Assembly (NCBI GenBank): GCA_034440635.1
Contig: JAOTON010001071.1
Coordinates: forward strand, 62,001 to 126,000
Direction: 5' to 3'
DNA: 64,000 nt
Origin: Lepas anatifera
Taxonomy: Eukaryota; Arthropoda; Thecostraca; Lepadidae
A program made the position numbers and the translations under genes. Of the stretch, positions 46,348 to 57,335 are shown piece by piece. The first letter of the stretch is position 1; the number at the start of each line of letters is the position of its first letter. The notes under the pieces were generated by a model that saw only the letters and a list, made by a program, of their open reading frames with translations, had not been told where the DNA came from and made no database searches.

Positions 46348-47046
46348 TGGCTCGTACCCGCCACCGGGGCAACCTAGTAAACACTGGGCAACCTAGTGCT
46401 GAAAGAAAACATCAGCACCAGAGATTAAAGAAAATAAAAAATATGCAACAATTGAACATCAGTGAAGCAAAATCAACGATATCACAGACAAGATGGAGCA
46501 CAAACAACGAAATTTATCAGATCGAAGACGAAATGAAAACGAAGCCGAAGAATCGAACATTTTCATCCTCATATTATTTTAGTTTAAATGTTCGAAGTGT
46601 GTGTGCGATTGTGTGTGTGTGTGTGTGTTTTTACCGGTACCTAATCCTTATCCTTATCCTTACTCTACCTGGAGGCTGTGAGCGCATGCGCCTGTGGCTG
46701 CAGCGACCCCTCCAGGTAGAATCCCATCCTCTTGATCCTCACCTTTCCTCATCCTTACCATCTCCTTCCATAGTTTATAATCACTTCATGTTCATTGCGA
46801 CGACACTTTAAAAGCCACCTCATTTGTGTGGAAGTGAGAAATACATGATAGCATGATGATGATAGCAAGGGTTAACCTCGAATTAAGATCTCCTGAATAC
46901 ATCAGGTAAAATATTAACACCTATAGCTATCCAGCATTCACACTAGCTCAATCATCCCTCCACCCAGGCTAACGATAACATTATGGCTCTACCTACTAAT
47001 GAAAGGACTAGTTACCTCCATTCCCATCTATATTTTTTATAATGTT
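46348..47046. other. Spacer inside the inverted repeat; short GT repeat and hairpin
   Basis: A (TG)n run lies at about 46609-46628. TCTACCTGGAGG (46664-46675) pairs with CCTCCAGGTAGA (46709-46720) around a 33-nt GC-rich loop. No gene is recognised. Confidence 0.5.
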
Positions 47047-47284
47047 TGTCCCACGTGGCAACACCACGGAGCGTATACACACCGGGTGCTGGACTACAGA
47101 CATGTTTAATATCTGTCACATGACGTGTTTTGAGTCTTTTCAGATGATGATGAGGTGAGAGTGACTTAAGATGTGAGCATGATTTTTGGGAGTCCCACGT
47201 GGAAACACCCAAGTGCAGATTAACGCCGGGTGCTAACACTTTTATGATGATGAGGTGAAAGTAACTTAAGATGAGAGCATGATA
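47047..47284. repeat. Imperfect direct repeat, two units
   Basis: GTCCCACGTGG, ACACC, CCGGGTGCT, ATGATGATGAGGTGA, GACTTAAGATG (or AACTTAAGATG) and GAGCATGAT occur in the same order at 47048-47172 and 47192-47282. On the minus strand both units encode an APGV...GV.TWD peptide, but no domain is known. Confidence 0.6.
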
Positions 47285-47355
47285 ATATAGTGCACAAATG
47301 CTTTGTAATGGCGTGCATGAGACATTTGAGAGGCGCTTGCGTTTAGATATATATT

Positions 47356-48201
47356 TTAACACGCGCATTGACGGGGGTCTGAGCCACCTTCGCCTTGACG
47401 GGGGGCCGGTACCCCCCCCCAAGATCTCGAGAACCGTGCTAGGTAGCGAAAAAACGGTAAACGGCGTTGGATAGCCCATCTACTTCTCCATCGAAAATAT
47501 TTGGACCATTTTTTTGTCAGGTGACATTTAAGGTCAATAGAGTTCAAAACATGCCGTCATAGGGATAACATGTAAATTAAGTGTTTCGGCCATTACATCT
47601 GAACAAGGAAAGATAGAGCAAAACGATTTGAACTATATGAATCCTCGCAGCAAGCCGAATCGAAATATCGATATATAATATCACCTTGCTAGGTCAAATC
47701 AAGGATTTGACCTGACCTGAGGTCAAGTCAAGGTCAAATTGTGCAAAATGCATATCATTAGAACCGCAATGACAATGCAAATATAATGCAGTTAAAATAA
47801 ACGCTCTATTTCTGTTCATGACGGAGTTATTCCATTAAAACCATTTTTCCCATGTATTTCCAACGGAGAGGTCATGACTCGTTCCTGACCTTAGGTCATC
47901 GATATCAAAAATACCGGAACATATTTTAGAGAACTCGGTGGGGCCATTGTGTGATATGAGTTTCAATCGGATAAGTTCACCCTGTTTCGACTTATGCTAT
48001 CTTACCTTTTTTGAGGTCAGGTCACTCGACCCGTACTGGTGACCTGACCTAAGATGACCTAACCTTAAAATTGACAAAAGTTGTAAAAATGATAAGGGAA
48101 AAGGTATGCCAAGTCCGGCGGGGCTACGCGCCGCCGTTTTATGTTATCTGCGAAGAACCCGAGGGGGGCGGGTACCCGCCCCCCGTCAATGCGCGTGTTA
48201 A
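47356..48201 (-). mobile_element. TTAA/GGTCA element, TIR-complete copy
   Basis: Both ends are present: TTAACACGCGCATTGACGGG at 47356 and its reverse complement ending with TTAA at 48198-48201. The interior (GTCAGGTGACA, GGTCAAATCAAGG, CCTGACCTGAGGTCAAGTCA, CATGACTCGTTCCTGACC) follows the same order as the copy at 48280-49237. At 846 bp it is a clean non-autonomous element with TTAA on both sides. Confidence 0.8.
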
Positions 48202-48279
48202 TTGTAGCCGATGTGGAAAATGGAATCATTGCAACAGTTTAATTGCAGCAGCCACCACAACCGCCAACCGACTGTTTTT

Positions 48280-49237
48280 TCTTGTTTTAACTAAGAGAGC
48301 TAGAAAAAGCGCAAAACGGCAATTGAAAGCTCTTCAAAAATGATATCGAAAATACTTCGGTCATTTTTCTCGTCAGGTCAATATCAATGTCACCGGAGGT
48401 CAAAATTGGTCAGAATCGCTAATATGAGGTGTGCTAAGAAAACCTCATATATCTCAGAAACTATGATAGCTAGAAACATTTTTAACACCATTCGCAACCT
48501 CTTGAGTTGCTTTTTCATTACAGTGGCAATGATTTTCGGGTCAGGTCAAAGCCTAGGGAGCTACAGGTCACTGAATATTGGGCATATTCTTGGGAATGTC
48601 CATAGCCACCCACGCATAAGGGCGTTTCCTTTTTCGCTAATAACTTCCAAACCAAACAAGATACAGCCATAGTTGATGCGCCATTGCAATTCTCCCGTCA
48701 ATACGAACCGAACGAGTAAAACACCAAAAAATGCTTATTTGACCTAAGGTGACCTTTTAAAGGTCACAAGTCAAAATGTTTGGCATCAACTTCAGAAATG
48801 GGTTAAGAGCAAGTCGTAACAGACGTTTGAAGTTGATTCCATCCATACTTACTGAGAAAAGCTCATTTTGTGATTTTCCCCATGCATTTACAATGGGGAC
48901 GTCATGCTCTGCACATGACCTTAGGTCACCAATATCAAAAATCCCGGAACATATGTTGTAGCTCCTGGTGGGCCCAATATGTGGTATGAGTTTCAACTTG
49001 ATCCATTAACCATCCTTTTAGTTATGCAGTCCTAAGCATTTTTTGAGGTGAGGTCACTTCACCTGGCCTGGTGACCTGACCAGATATGACCTTGAGCTAA
49101 AATGTTTCAGGAAAGATGCAAAAATGATGAAGGAACAGCTAGACTAAGTTTGGCAGCGCTGCGCGCCGCCGTTTTTTTTGCCCCTTCGGAAAAACCCGAG
49201 GGGGTCTAAAAAAGACCCCCACCCGGGCGAAGGTTAA
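48280..49237 (-). mobile_element. TTAA/GGTCA element, inverted partner of the copy at 45178
   Basis: This reads as the reverse complement of 45178-46280: CTAGAAAAAGCGCAAAACGG, the CATATATCTCAGAAACTATG block, GGGTCAGGTCAAAGCC, TTTTAAAGGTCAC and the end ACCCGGGCGAAGGTTAA, with TTAA at 49234-49237. Its inner end is missing. The pair gives arms of about 1 kb separated by about 1.9 kb. Confidence 0.8.
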
Positions 49238-50280
49238 CGGGCGCTGATTTCAAGAGGCAATCATAGTTTAAACTTCAGAATCCTGCATGTAATGTTAGGT
49301 GTGATGATAGGTTAAGCTTTGCAATCACAGAAAGTCCCTAATAGGAGAGAGTGGAGGTCAAGTCCTTTAGATTTTTTTCATATTTATTTTCATTTTGAAA
49401 ACCAACAACTTTTGCATCAATACACATATATTGGCATTACACACATTGCACACATATTACATACACTGATACCAGGACCTACAATTCTTAGTGGGTAGGC
49501 TTTTACAGTGCTGCACCAACAAGTATTAGAAGTTGATTAGGTGTTATTTGGCCTTCCCCGTTGAACCCTGGATGCAAGTGTAGAAATTTCAATGTGATAA
49601 CCTATGCGTTCAGGTATAGCCATCCATCAGAACCGCCGGATGAGCAAAAACTTGTCAGAAAATGTTCTCTTCACAATGTGGCCGGCAACTTGTTGCCGCT
49701 CACACAGTCAGGAAAATTATTTGTCAAAGCGAGCTGCTGCCTGCCATTACTCACAATATGACAAATAATTTTTCTGGTCATCTATTGCCAACATGAGGAT
49801 TCTGATTGACAGCTATATCAGAATGCATAATCACACTGAATATTTTGGATTCAGGATCTGGATCTGTACACGTATATTCCACGTCACATAGCACAAATCA
49901 TAAACTTGTTAAAAATAAACTAAAAATATAGTCACTGGGAGGACAAGGGGCAGGTGTTCTGTGTTACAGCTGAACATGTCTGCTTAGCCACACTATAGGG
50001 TACAAAGTGCACTCAGGAGCAAGAACCAATAAACAATTTACCAACTTATTGTTAATTCAATTTAATAAACTCAAGCACATCCAAATAGGTTCAAAATCAG
50101 AAATACAGATTCATAGATAGTTTCTTCTGAATTATGGTCACCAAAAGTGGAGCTTTCTATCTTGCCACGTTAAAGTGCTGAACATATAAGTTGATGAAGA
50201 AAATGAAAAATTGTGACTTAAATGCAATAAAACATTCATAATAGAATTTACCATATCCAGATATCAACTCTTATCCAGAT
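49238..50280. other. No recognisable gene
   Basis: AT-rich DNA; one short frame at 49561-49761 lacks any recognised feature. Confidence 0.4.
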
Positions 50281-50282
50281 AT

Positions 50283-50590
50283 CTCCTGCATCCGCCTCTG
50301 TCTCTATCTCCTGCATCCGCCTCTGTCTCTATACCCTGCATCCGCCTCTGTCTCTATCTCCTGCATCCGCCTCTATCTCTATCTCCTGCATCCGCGTCTG
50401 TCTATATCTCCTGCATCCGCCTCTGTCTCTATCTCCTGCATCCGCCTCTGGCTATCTCCTGCATCCGCCTCTGTCTATCTCCTGCATCCGCCTCTGTCTA
50501 TCTCCTGCATCCGCCTCTGTCCTCTATCTCCTGCATCCGCCTCTATCTCCTGAATGCGCGTATGTCTCTATCTCCTGCATCCGCGTATGT
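50283..50590. repeat. Minisatellite, ~22-25-bp unit
   Basis: Repeats of CTCCTGCATCCGCCTCTGTC with 2-6 variable bases (TCTAT) between, about a dozen units, decaying into looser CATCCGCCTCTG words up to about 50960. Confidence 0.9.
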
Positions 50591-51418
50591 CGCCTGCATC
50601 TGGCTCTGTCTCTTGCACCCACCTCAGCTGTCTCTATCCTCATGTGCCCCTCCATTCGTCCCTGCCTCCGCCTCTGTCTATGCATCTGTCTTGCTCCTTC
50701 ATTCGCCCCTGTCCCTGCATCCGCCTCTGCCTCTTTATCCGCCTCTGACCTCTCCAACCACTCTATCCCTGCATCCGTCCTTGTTGCTCTATCCGCCTTT
50801 CCCCCATAGTTCCGCTCTGCCCTCTGCATCCATCGTTGTCCCTGTATCCGCCTCTGCCGCCGAATTCTCACCTGTCTGTTAAAGTACCTTGGCCCGTACA
50901 TCCGCCTATGCTATCTGCATTCACCTCTGTCCTCTGTATCTCAGCATCCAGCTCCCTATTCACTGAAGATAGAACCATTAAGGGCGATACTGCCCCCGGA
51001 ATATGTTGAAGATCGGCCTAAGGGGAAGTCTGACCCGCCCCATGATTGAGGCCTCCAGATCAGCAAGTGCGTCTGTCTAGAACTATTAGAGTCAGTTTTG
51101 GAAAGAAAAATGTTACAGCACCACGCTGACCAAAAATCACATCTCTGAACGGTCTATAAGAATTTTTAATATTTTCTGGAAAACCACCTTCCTGCTATAC
51201 CTACAGCGCTAAATGCCCTCGGGCATCCTCGGGGTGACGTCAGCAAAGGGGTTGCCAGACTAGTATATACTAAACTTGAACCCCCTGGCTGCTCGCTATC
51301 GCGACGAGCCAGTCGCGCCAGTCTATTACGTAACACAACTACTGCACACAATGCGTAAGGCTCAGTGCAGCCCTACTGTCGCGGCGGTGCGGACGCGATA
51401 TCGGGCGGTGCGGGCGCG

Positions 51419-51805
51419 ATGTCGGGCGGTATGGACGCGATGGCGGGCGGTGAGGACGCGATGGCGGGCGATGCGGACGTTTCCCAGATTTCGCGCTCAG
51501 CGCCACTGCCCGTGCACTCCGAGCCGGAGCTCTATGCCGCGTTGCCCTCCTACGCGCAGCACGGTCTGGCCAGGTTCGGAGCGGACGGCGTGCTCTACAG
51601 CGCCGACGTGCTGCCCCTGCTGCAGGCGTGTCGGGATACCCCACTGCACGACCAGGACGTGTGGGTGATCAGCCACCCCAGGACTGGCACCACCTTGATG
51701 ATGGAGCTGGTGTGGCTGGTGCGGCACGACTGTGACTTCGCCGCAGCCAGTCAGCACCTCCTGATACCACACAGCGAGCCCACTTCCTCGACTATCCGGT
51801 GCTGA
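51419..51805 (+). CDS. Cytosolic sulfotransferase, N-terminal part
   Basis: Sulfotransferases move sulfate from PAPS to alcohols, phenols or amines in the cytosol. The ATG at 51419 is the first in frame; the codons after it form an imperfect GGxDAMA repeat (GGMDAMAGGEDAMAGDADV), an unusual N-terminus encoded by a GGCGGT..GACGCGATG minisatellite. The enzyme follows: PELYAALPSYAQHGLARF, then DVWVISHPRTGTTLMMELVW, which contains the 5'-phosphosulfate-binding loop (usually PxSGTTW; here HPRTGTTL). The family match fades after AASQHLL; the frame itself stops at a TGA at 51803-51805, while the family match continues in the next frame from about 51760. No intron is visible, so this is either a single-exon gene or a retrocopy. 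TATATACT at 51263-51270 could be a TATA box but is not proven. Confidence 0.85.
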   Translation: MSGGMDAMAGGEDAMAGDADVSQISRSAPLPVHSEPELYAALPSYAQHGLARFGADGVLYSADVLPLLQACRDTPLHDQDVWVISHPRTGTTLMMELVWLVRHDCDFAAASQHLLIPHSEPTSSTIRC

Positions 51806-52443
51806 TGTCGCCTCAGGGTCGCCACCGGCTGCCAGAGCAGCGGCTGCAGGACCGACCGCAGCCTTGGCATATCCAGACTCATCTACCACTCAGCCTCTGC
51901 CCGCCGGCGCTGCTCGACACGTGCAAGGTGATATACATGGCGCGAAACCCAAAGGACGTGGCCGTATCTTTCTACATGATGCTGATGTCGCATACATTGG
52001 CTCCAGACACTACAGTAGATCAGTTCGCCAAGCTCTTCATGCAGAACAAAATGATCTGCTCACCTTATTTCCCGCACGTGTTGCAAGCCTGGCGGCAGCG
52101 AAGCCACACCAACCTGTTGTTTGTCACCTATGAGGAGATAAAACAGAATCTGCGAGGGGTAATCGGCCGAGTTGCCGACCACCTGGACAGAAAACTGACC
52201 GACGAACAAGTGGAGCGGCTGGAAGCCCACCTCAGCTTCGACAAGATGCGGGACAACAAGACTGTGAACCATGAAGACATTTACAAACCTGGTGAGAGGT
52301 TTGCCCCCTTCATACGTAAGGGTCAAGTGGGTGACTGGAAGAACCACATCAGCGATGAGCTGGCGAATCAGATGGATGAATGGATGAAGAAGGAACTGCG
52401 AGGCACTGACCTCCAGTTTGAGACTGAAATATCTACACAGTAG
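51766..52443 (+). CDS. Cytosolic sulfotransferase, C-terminal part (after the frame break)
   Basis: In the frame starting around 51766 the match resumes with RAHFLDYPVL and HIQTHLPLSLCPPAL, then KVIYMARNPKDVAVSFY, the 3'-phosphate-binding motif with its Arg and Ser, FVTYEEIKQNLRGVI, and near the C-terminus RKGQVGDWKNH, the RKGxxGDWKN motif that binds PAPS. A stop TAG is at 52441-52443. With the N-terminal part the protein would be about 340 residues, normal for an arthropod sulfotransferase plus a short extension. The break is consistent with loss of one base around 51755-51770. Everything else is intact, so an assembly error or a very young pseudogene is likelier than old decay. Confidence 0.88.
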   Translation, partial: TTQRAHFLDYPVLMSPQGRHRLPEQRLQDRPQPWHIQTHLPLSLCPPALLDTCKVIYMARNPKDVAVSFYMMLMSHTLAPDTTVDQFAKLFMQNKMICSPYFPHVLQAWRQRSHTNLLFVTYEEIKQNLRGVIGRVADHLDRKLTDEQVERLEAHLSFDKMRDNKTVNHEDIYKPGERFAPFIRKGQVGDWKNHISDELANQMDEWMKKELRGTDLQFETEISTQ

Positions 52444-52960
52444 CCAGCGGGAACGTGATGGTCCAGTTTGTGACTGAAATGTCTGGACAGAAGTGTTGTA
52501 TCGTGATCCAGTGCTAACACACTTGTAGACTATCTCTGCCAGGCTAATACACTTGTACTGGCCTTGTCGAAATGACGACCGTGTTGGACGGCTTTGTTGT
52601 ACGAAATATACACCGTACACGATACTATTAAGTTTTCGAATATGTCCTCCCTAAATACTGAGCCTTTGCTACGCCTCTGGCAAAGCTATGATTTGTAAAT
52701 TGAATCTGTACAATATAGATTTAAGTGAAAAAATGAATTACTTGTTGAAACAAACTGGGATAGCATATCTACCAATATTTGTCTAGCAGATATTGACTGG
52801 TGGAAACCTGTCCTAACCATAATACACCACAAGCAAGCAAACCAAAATAATTCAAAACTGCTTAATTTCAATTTCCTCATCACCAAAATGTTTCCAATAG
52901 ATTGCTGGCTACCGGCTCAGTATACCAGACCATCGGGGATATGCACGGGCCTAGCAATGC
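52444..52960. other. No recognisable gene; 3' flank of the sulfotransferase
   Basis: No canonical AATAAA is seen in the first 250 bp after the stop. Confidence 0.35.
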
Positions 52961-52983
52961 CAGTTTGCTGAACGGCTCACCGG

Positions 52984-53092
52984 GTGGTTGGTGCCATCAA
53001 CACGAGGCTCCACGACTGCGTCAGATGGCCTAACGACATCACCAGCCTCCAAAGGGAGTACAGAGAACCATCCGCAATCCCTGGCCTCATTG
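52984..53092 (+). pseudogene. Harbinger-like (HARBI1-type) transposase exon fragment
   Basis: AINTRLHDCVRWPNDITSLQ followed by YREPSAIPGLIG resembles the stretch of Harbinger transposase-derived nucleases just before the first catalytic Asp ('...LxxxIxWP.....Q..F......PxVIGxIDGTH'). The frame ends with ATTG/GTAAGT, a strong splice donor at 53093, exactly before where 'IDGTH' would begin. No other part of the gene is recognised. The assignment rests on a short match. Confidence 0.45.
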
Positions 53093-53093
53093 G

Positions 53094-53742
53094 TAAGTAC
53101 CTTGGTACCTGTGCATCTACACACATTTCATCAATACAGAAGGGGATGCCTTTAGTCAAGAAATTGTTTATCATGAGGAAAAGTGCTAAAAGTGTCAGTG
53201 CAAGACCAGAATACAAATTGTGCATCCCTATACCTTCCTGAATATATTGCAAGCGCCTCCAACTATATATCCTTCTCAGTTTGACTGTACTGGCCCAGCA
53301 GGTATCTATGAATGCAATGTTGAAATACTTAACTGAAGCCGACGCTTTGGTAGGCATTGCACGCTCAAATATGTTCTCCAAATTCATTTCTTCTAGGGTT
53401 CCTTTGAAGACCATAACAAAAACATACTTATTAAGTTACAGAAAACTACTTACAGCTTTTAGGGTTCAACAAGGCAAAAATAAGGTAATGTATGGGGTTT
53501 GGGAGTATTGACAAGGATCAGCTTCCTTTGCATTCCTCGCCCTGACGACAAACCCATTTTTCATATCTGCCTTGACAGACAAACCTAACTCTGATCTACC
53601 TTCCCAACGTAAGAGAAATTCAAACCCATCCCTTCTCAGTCAAGCGATGACTGAGGATGTTATCTTGCGATACCTACTGACTGAGGTTAACTTGATTTGA
53701 GTGTGTTACGTTGTATTGATTGCTTATATGGCTGCAAACAGT
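53094..53742. other. No recognisable gene
   Basis: Short frames only (for example 53281-53511); no recognised domain. Confidence 0.35.
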
Positions 53743-54039
53743 ATTTTTTAATTGCATAAATGTGTGTATTCCTCGAAAACGAAAGTACCGAATTACCCTC
53801 TTCTTCCATGCCGATTTTCAACCATTCACTAAAAAACCTGCCAAGGAAAAATAAGGCAGCATTTAAAATTACAAAGCGTGAACATATTAGAGAAAAAGGT
53901 GTTTCATTCGAAAGAGAAATGATTATGCAATATAATAGTGTTGTTCCCATACTGGGTGGCCCAATCTCAAAGCTGATAACTACGAGTAAATACGTTTTTC
54001 ATGTCTTACATAGTTCTGGAATTATTCCCCACGTTACAG

Positions 54040-54816
54040 CCTTTTCCTTGGGGTGGAAGAGGGCACCCCATGCGAGAGTACTGCGGCGTCTGTGAGCAGC
54101 TGGGCTTCAATCCAGCCATTCCGGATTGTGAGGCCGAGTCACGACCCACACAAGAAACTTCGCGAACGGCCCCAAGCCGCAGTTCCGCTGTGTGAAGTGT
54201 CGGAAACAGTTCTCACAGCTGCATGGGATGAGGCCCGTTGGTCCAGCAGCCAACCATGGCTGCTGGTTTGCCACACTGGATGTGTTGGACAAACCAAACA
54301 CCAACGTCCCCAAGACCACAGTACTCTGGATACTGTATGCCATGAGCAACAGCATCTGTCAAAGGAGAACAGCACCTCATCCGCGGAGACATTCCAACTG
54401 CGGACTATCGTTGACTGGCGTAATTAGTGGGTGGCCTCTTCACAGCGCTGTTGTAGGATGACCTGCCAATGGGAAGCTCTGAGTAAATAATCCAAACCAA
54501 CCAGAGCTTGTTAAGGGGTAAAAGGAAGTATAGCAGGGGCTCCGTCCTTCTCGGCGACGCAGCACGGAACTGGGAAGATCACTGGGTCTTCGCCGCCCTG
54601 TGGGTTCGGACAAGAGAGCTCAGTCTCTTTCGAACCAGAAGGGACCAACAGACCCTGCCGCCTCTAACCACAAGCCGCGTCGCAGCCGGGTCCACCACCC
54701 ACTCAGGCGAGGGGGTAGCATCTCAGAACTCGGCGCCAGTCGCAGGGCGAAACGGGCCCATGAACTACCGACACGAGACGGTCAACCACCAGGTAAACGA
54801 GACGGTCAACCACCAG
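54040..54816 (+). pseudogene. Merlin/ISXO2-like transposase exon, unit 1
   Basis: Read across several frames, it holds in order: REYCGVCEQLGFNPAIPDCE, FRCVKCRKQFSQLHG (second half of a zinc ribbon), GCWFATLDV, KTTVLWILYAMS, TIVDWRN (the family's 'TVVDWxNYxR'), the GGPG-like SPGE block (damaged here), RGKRKYSRGSV, WVFAALW, and STTHS then HETVNHQ. These are landmarks of the IS1595/ISXO2 transposase family, called Merlin in animals, including regions of the first (IDE/IDQ) and second (SDEW) catalytic acids. Here TGAGTAA replaces the first catalytic segment and the SDE is SGE. It ends with a 21-bp duplication (GAGACGGTCAACCACCAGGT twice) and a splice donor. Several frame breaks make it inactive. 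Confidence 0.75.
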
Positions 54817-54956
54817 GTAAGTTTACGCTCGTGAAGCGGGAGAGTCTTTACAGTTCCATTAAAAAATATATCAAAAATAATAAAACAGAACAAGCAATTG
54901 GAGTCTAGCTGTACTGTACATATAACGATAAGAAGGCACTGCCCCATCCACAACTT

Positions 54957-55135
54957 CTTTTGTTTGGTGGTTTTCCGTTTTCTCTTTGTTTGGTGGTTTT
55001 CTGTTTTCCATTTGTTTGGTGGTTTTCTGTTTTCCATTTCTTTGGTGGTTTTCTGTTTTCCATTTGTTTGGTGGTTCTCTGTTTTCTATTCGTTTAGTGG
55101 TTCTCTGTTTTCATTTTGTTTGGTGGTTCTCTTGC
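54957..55135. repeat. 26-bp minisatellite in the A-type spacer before unit 2
   Basis: Repeats of TTTGTTTGGTGGTTTTCTG followed by TTTTCCA, about seven units. In translation it gives a hydrophobic FGGFLFSICLV run that imitates membrane segments. Confidence 0.9.
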
Positions 55136-55436
55136 ACCACATGCAGTTTTAATTGCATAAATATGTGTATGACCCAAATACGAGAGCGCAGAATTATTCT
55201 TTTCTTCCATGCCGATCTACCAACCGTTCATCAAAAACACTGCCAAGGAAAATAGGGCAGCATTTACAATTACAAACCTGAACACATTTAGTAAAAAAGT
55301 GTGCCATTCGAAAGAGAAATGATTATGCAATATGCTAATGTTCCGCTACTGGGTGGTCCAGTCTCAGAGCTGATAACTACGAGTAAATACATTTTTCATG
55401 TCTTACATAGTTCTGGAAATATTCTCCACGTTACAG

Positions 55437-56212
55437 CCTTTTCCTTGGGGTGGAAGACGGCACCCCATGCGAGAGTACTGCGGCATCTGTGAGCAGCTGG
55501 GCTTCAATCCAGCCACTCCAGATTGTGAGGCCGAGTCACGACCCACACAAGAAACTTTGCAAACGGTCCCAAGGCGCAGTTCCGCCGTGCAAAGTGTAGG
55601 AAATAACTCTCACAGCTGCATGGGATGAGGCCCGTTGGTCCAGAAGCCAACCATGGCTGCTGGTTTGCCACGCTGGATGTGGCGGACAAACCCAACACCA
55701 AGGTCCCCAACACCACAGTACTATGGATACTGTATGCCATGAGCAGCATCTCTGCCAAAGGAGAACAGCACCTCATCCGTGGAGACGTTCCAACGGCGGA
55801 CTATCGTTGACTGGAGAAATTAGTGCGCGGGCTCTTCACAGCGATGTTGCAGGATGACCTGCCGATGGCAAGCCCTGGGGAAGTAATCCAAATCGACCAG
55901 ACCTTATTAAGGGGTAAAACGAAGTATAGCAGGGGCTCCGTCCTTCTCAGCGACGCAGCACGGAACTGGGAAGGTCACTGGGTCTTCGCCGCCCTGTGGG
56001 TCCGGACAGGAGAGCTCAGTCTCTTTCGAGCCAGAAGGGACCAACAGACCTTGCCGCCCCTCACCACAAGCCGCGTCGCAGCCGGGCCCACCGCCCAATC
56101 GGACGAAGGGCCGCTATCTCAGAACTCGGCGCCAGCCGCAGGACCGAACGGACCCATGAACTACCGACACGAGACGGTCAACCACCAGGTAAATGAGACG
56201 GTCAACCACCAG
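55437..56212 (+). pseudogene. Merlin/ISXO2-like transposase exon, unit 2
   Basis: The second half is the best-preserved open frame of the array (55823-56230): LLQDDLPM-like LQDDLPMASPGEVIQIDQTL with the first catalytic Asp in IDQ, GKTKYSRGSVL, GHWVFAALWVRTGELSLF, RRDQQTLPPL, QSDEG (second catalytic Asp in SDE) and NYRHETVNHQVN. Frame changes before 55823 and at the TGA in CGTTGACTGG separate it from the zinc-ribbon half. The AG acceptor (55435-55436) and the GTAAGT donor are intact. Confidence 0.8.
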
Positions 56213-56543
56213 GTAAGTTTACGCTCGTGAAGCGGGACAGAAAAAGACACTAGAGTTGCATTAAACTAATATAATAAAAACAATGATACAGAACAAACAG
56301 TTGTAGTCTAGCTATACTGTACATATAACAATAGGAGAGAACTAACCAACGACGACTTCTTAAAAAAAGTAAAAAATAAATATTCTGCGAAAGAGAAATG
56401 ATTCTGCAAGATACTAGTTTTTTTTTGCAATATACTGGTGTTGTTCCCATACTGGGTGACCAAATCCCAGAGCTGATAACTACATGTATCCATATTTTTC
56501 AGTTTCTTACAAAGTTCTTCTGAAATTGTTTACCAAGTTACGG

Positions 56544-57335
56544 CCTTTTCCATGGGGCGGCAGAATTGCACCCGTAAGAGGGCAGCCGATGCCAGAGTAC
56601 AATGACATCTGTGGGCAGCTGGGCTTCAATCCAGCCATTCCGGATTGTGAGGCCGAGTCACAACCCACACAAGGAACTTGGCAAACGGTCCCAAGGCGCA
56701 GTTCCGCTGTGCAAAGTGTAGGAAACAATTCTCACAGCTGCATGGGATGAGGCCCGTTGGTCCAGCAGTCAACCATGGCTGCTGGTTTGCCACACTGGAT
56801 GTGTTGGACAAACCAAACACCAACGTCTCCAAGATTACAGTACTCTGGATACTGAATGCCATGAGCAGCATCTCTGTCAAAGGCGAGCAGCACCTCGTCC
56901 GCGGAGACATTCCAACTGCGGACTATCGTTGACTGGCGTAACTATGTGTGCGGGCGCTTCACAGCGCTACTGCAGGATGACCTGCCAATGGGAAGCCCTG
57001 GGGAAGTAATCTAAATCGACCAGACCTTATTAAGGGGTAAAAGGAAGTATAGCAGGGACTGCGTTCCTCTCGGCGACGCAGCACGGAACAGGGAAGGTCA
57101 CTGGGTCTTCACCGCCCTGTGGGTCCGGACAGGAGAGCTCAGTCTCTTTCGAGCCAGAAGCGACCAACAGACCCTGCAGCACCTCGCCGCAAGCCACGTG
57201 GCAGCCGGGTCCACCACCCACTCGGACGAGGGGCCGCTATCTCAGAACTGGACGCCAGCCGCAGGACCAAACGGACCCATGAACTCCCGACACGACACCG
57301 CCAACCACCAGGTAAACGAGACGGTCAACCACCAG
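56544..57335 (+). pseudogene. Merlin/ISXO2-like transposase exon, unit 3
   Basis: B-type start (GTTACGG, no AG). FRCAKCRKQFSQLHG and NHGCWFATLDV are in one frame (56678-56932). DWRNYVCGRFTALLQDDLPM follows in another frame, and SPGEVI is followed by TAA, destroying the first catalytic block. The tail is nearly identical to that of unit 7, exactly 5,000 bp downstream at the matching ATG-less frame (57119 and 62119). Confidence 0.75.

Noticed and set aside
50524..50901. Arg/Gln/Glu-rich minus-strand frame of 125 codons
   Set aside because: It is the antisense of the CATCCGCCTCTG minisatellite and its decayed flank.
54898..55152. Strongly hydrophobic frames (FGGFLFSICLVVFCFPF type) resembling membrane proteins at 54.9-55.2, 59.6-60.0 and 61.1-61.3 kb
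   Set aside because: They are translations of the 26-bp TTTGTTTGGTGGTTTTCTG minisatellite and occur in all frames; no start or splice context.
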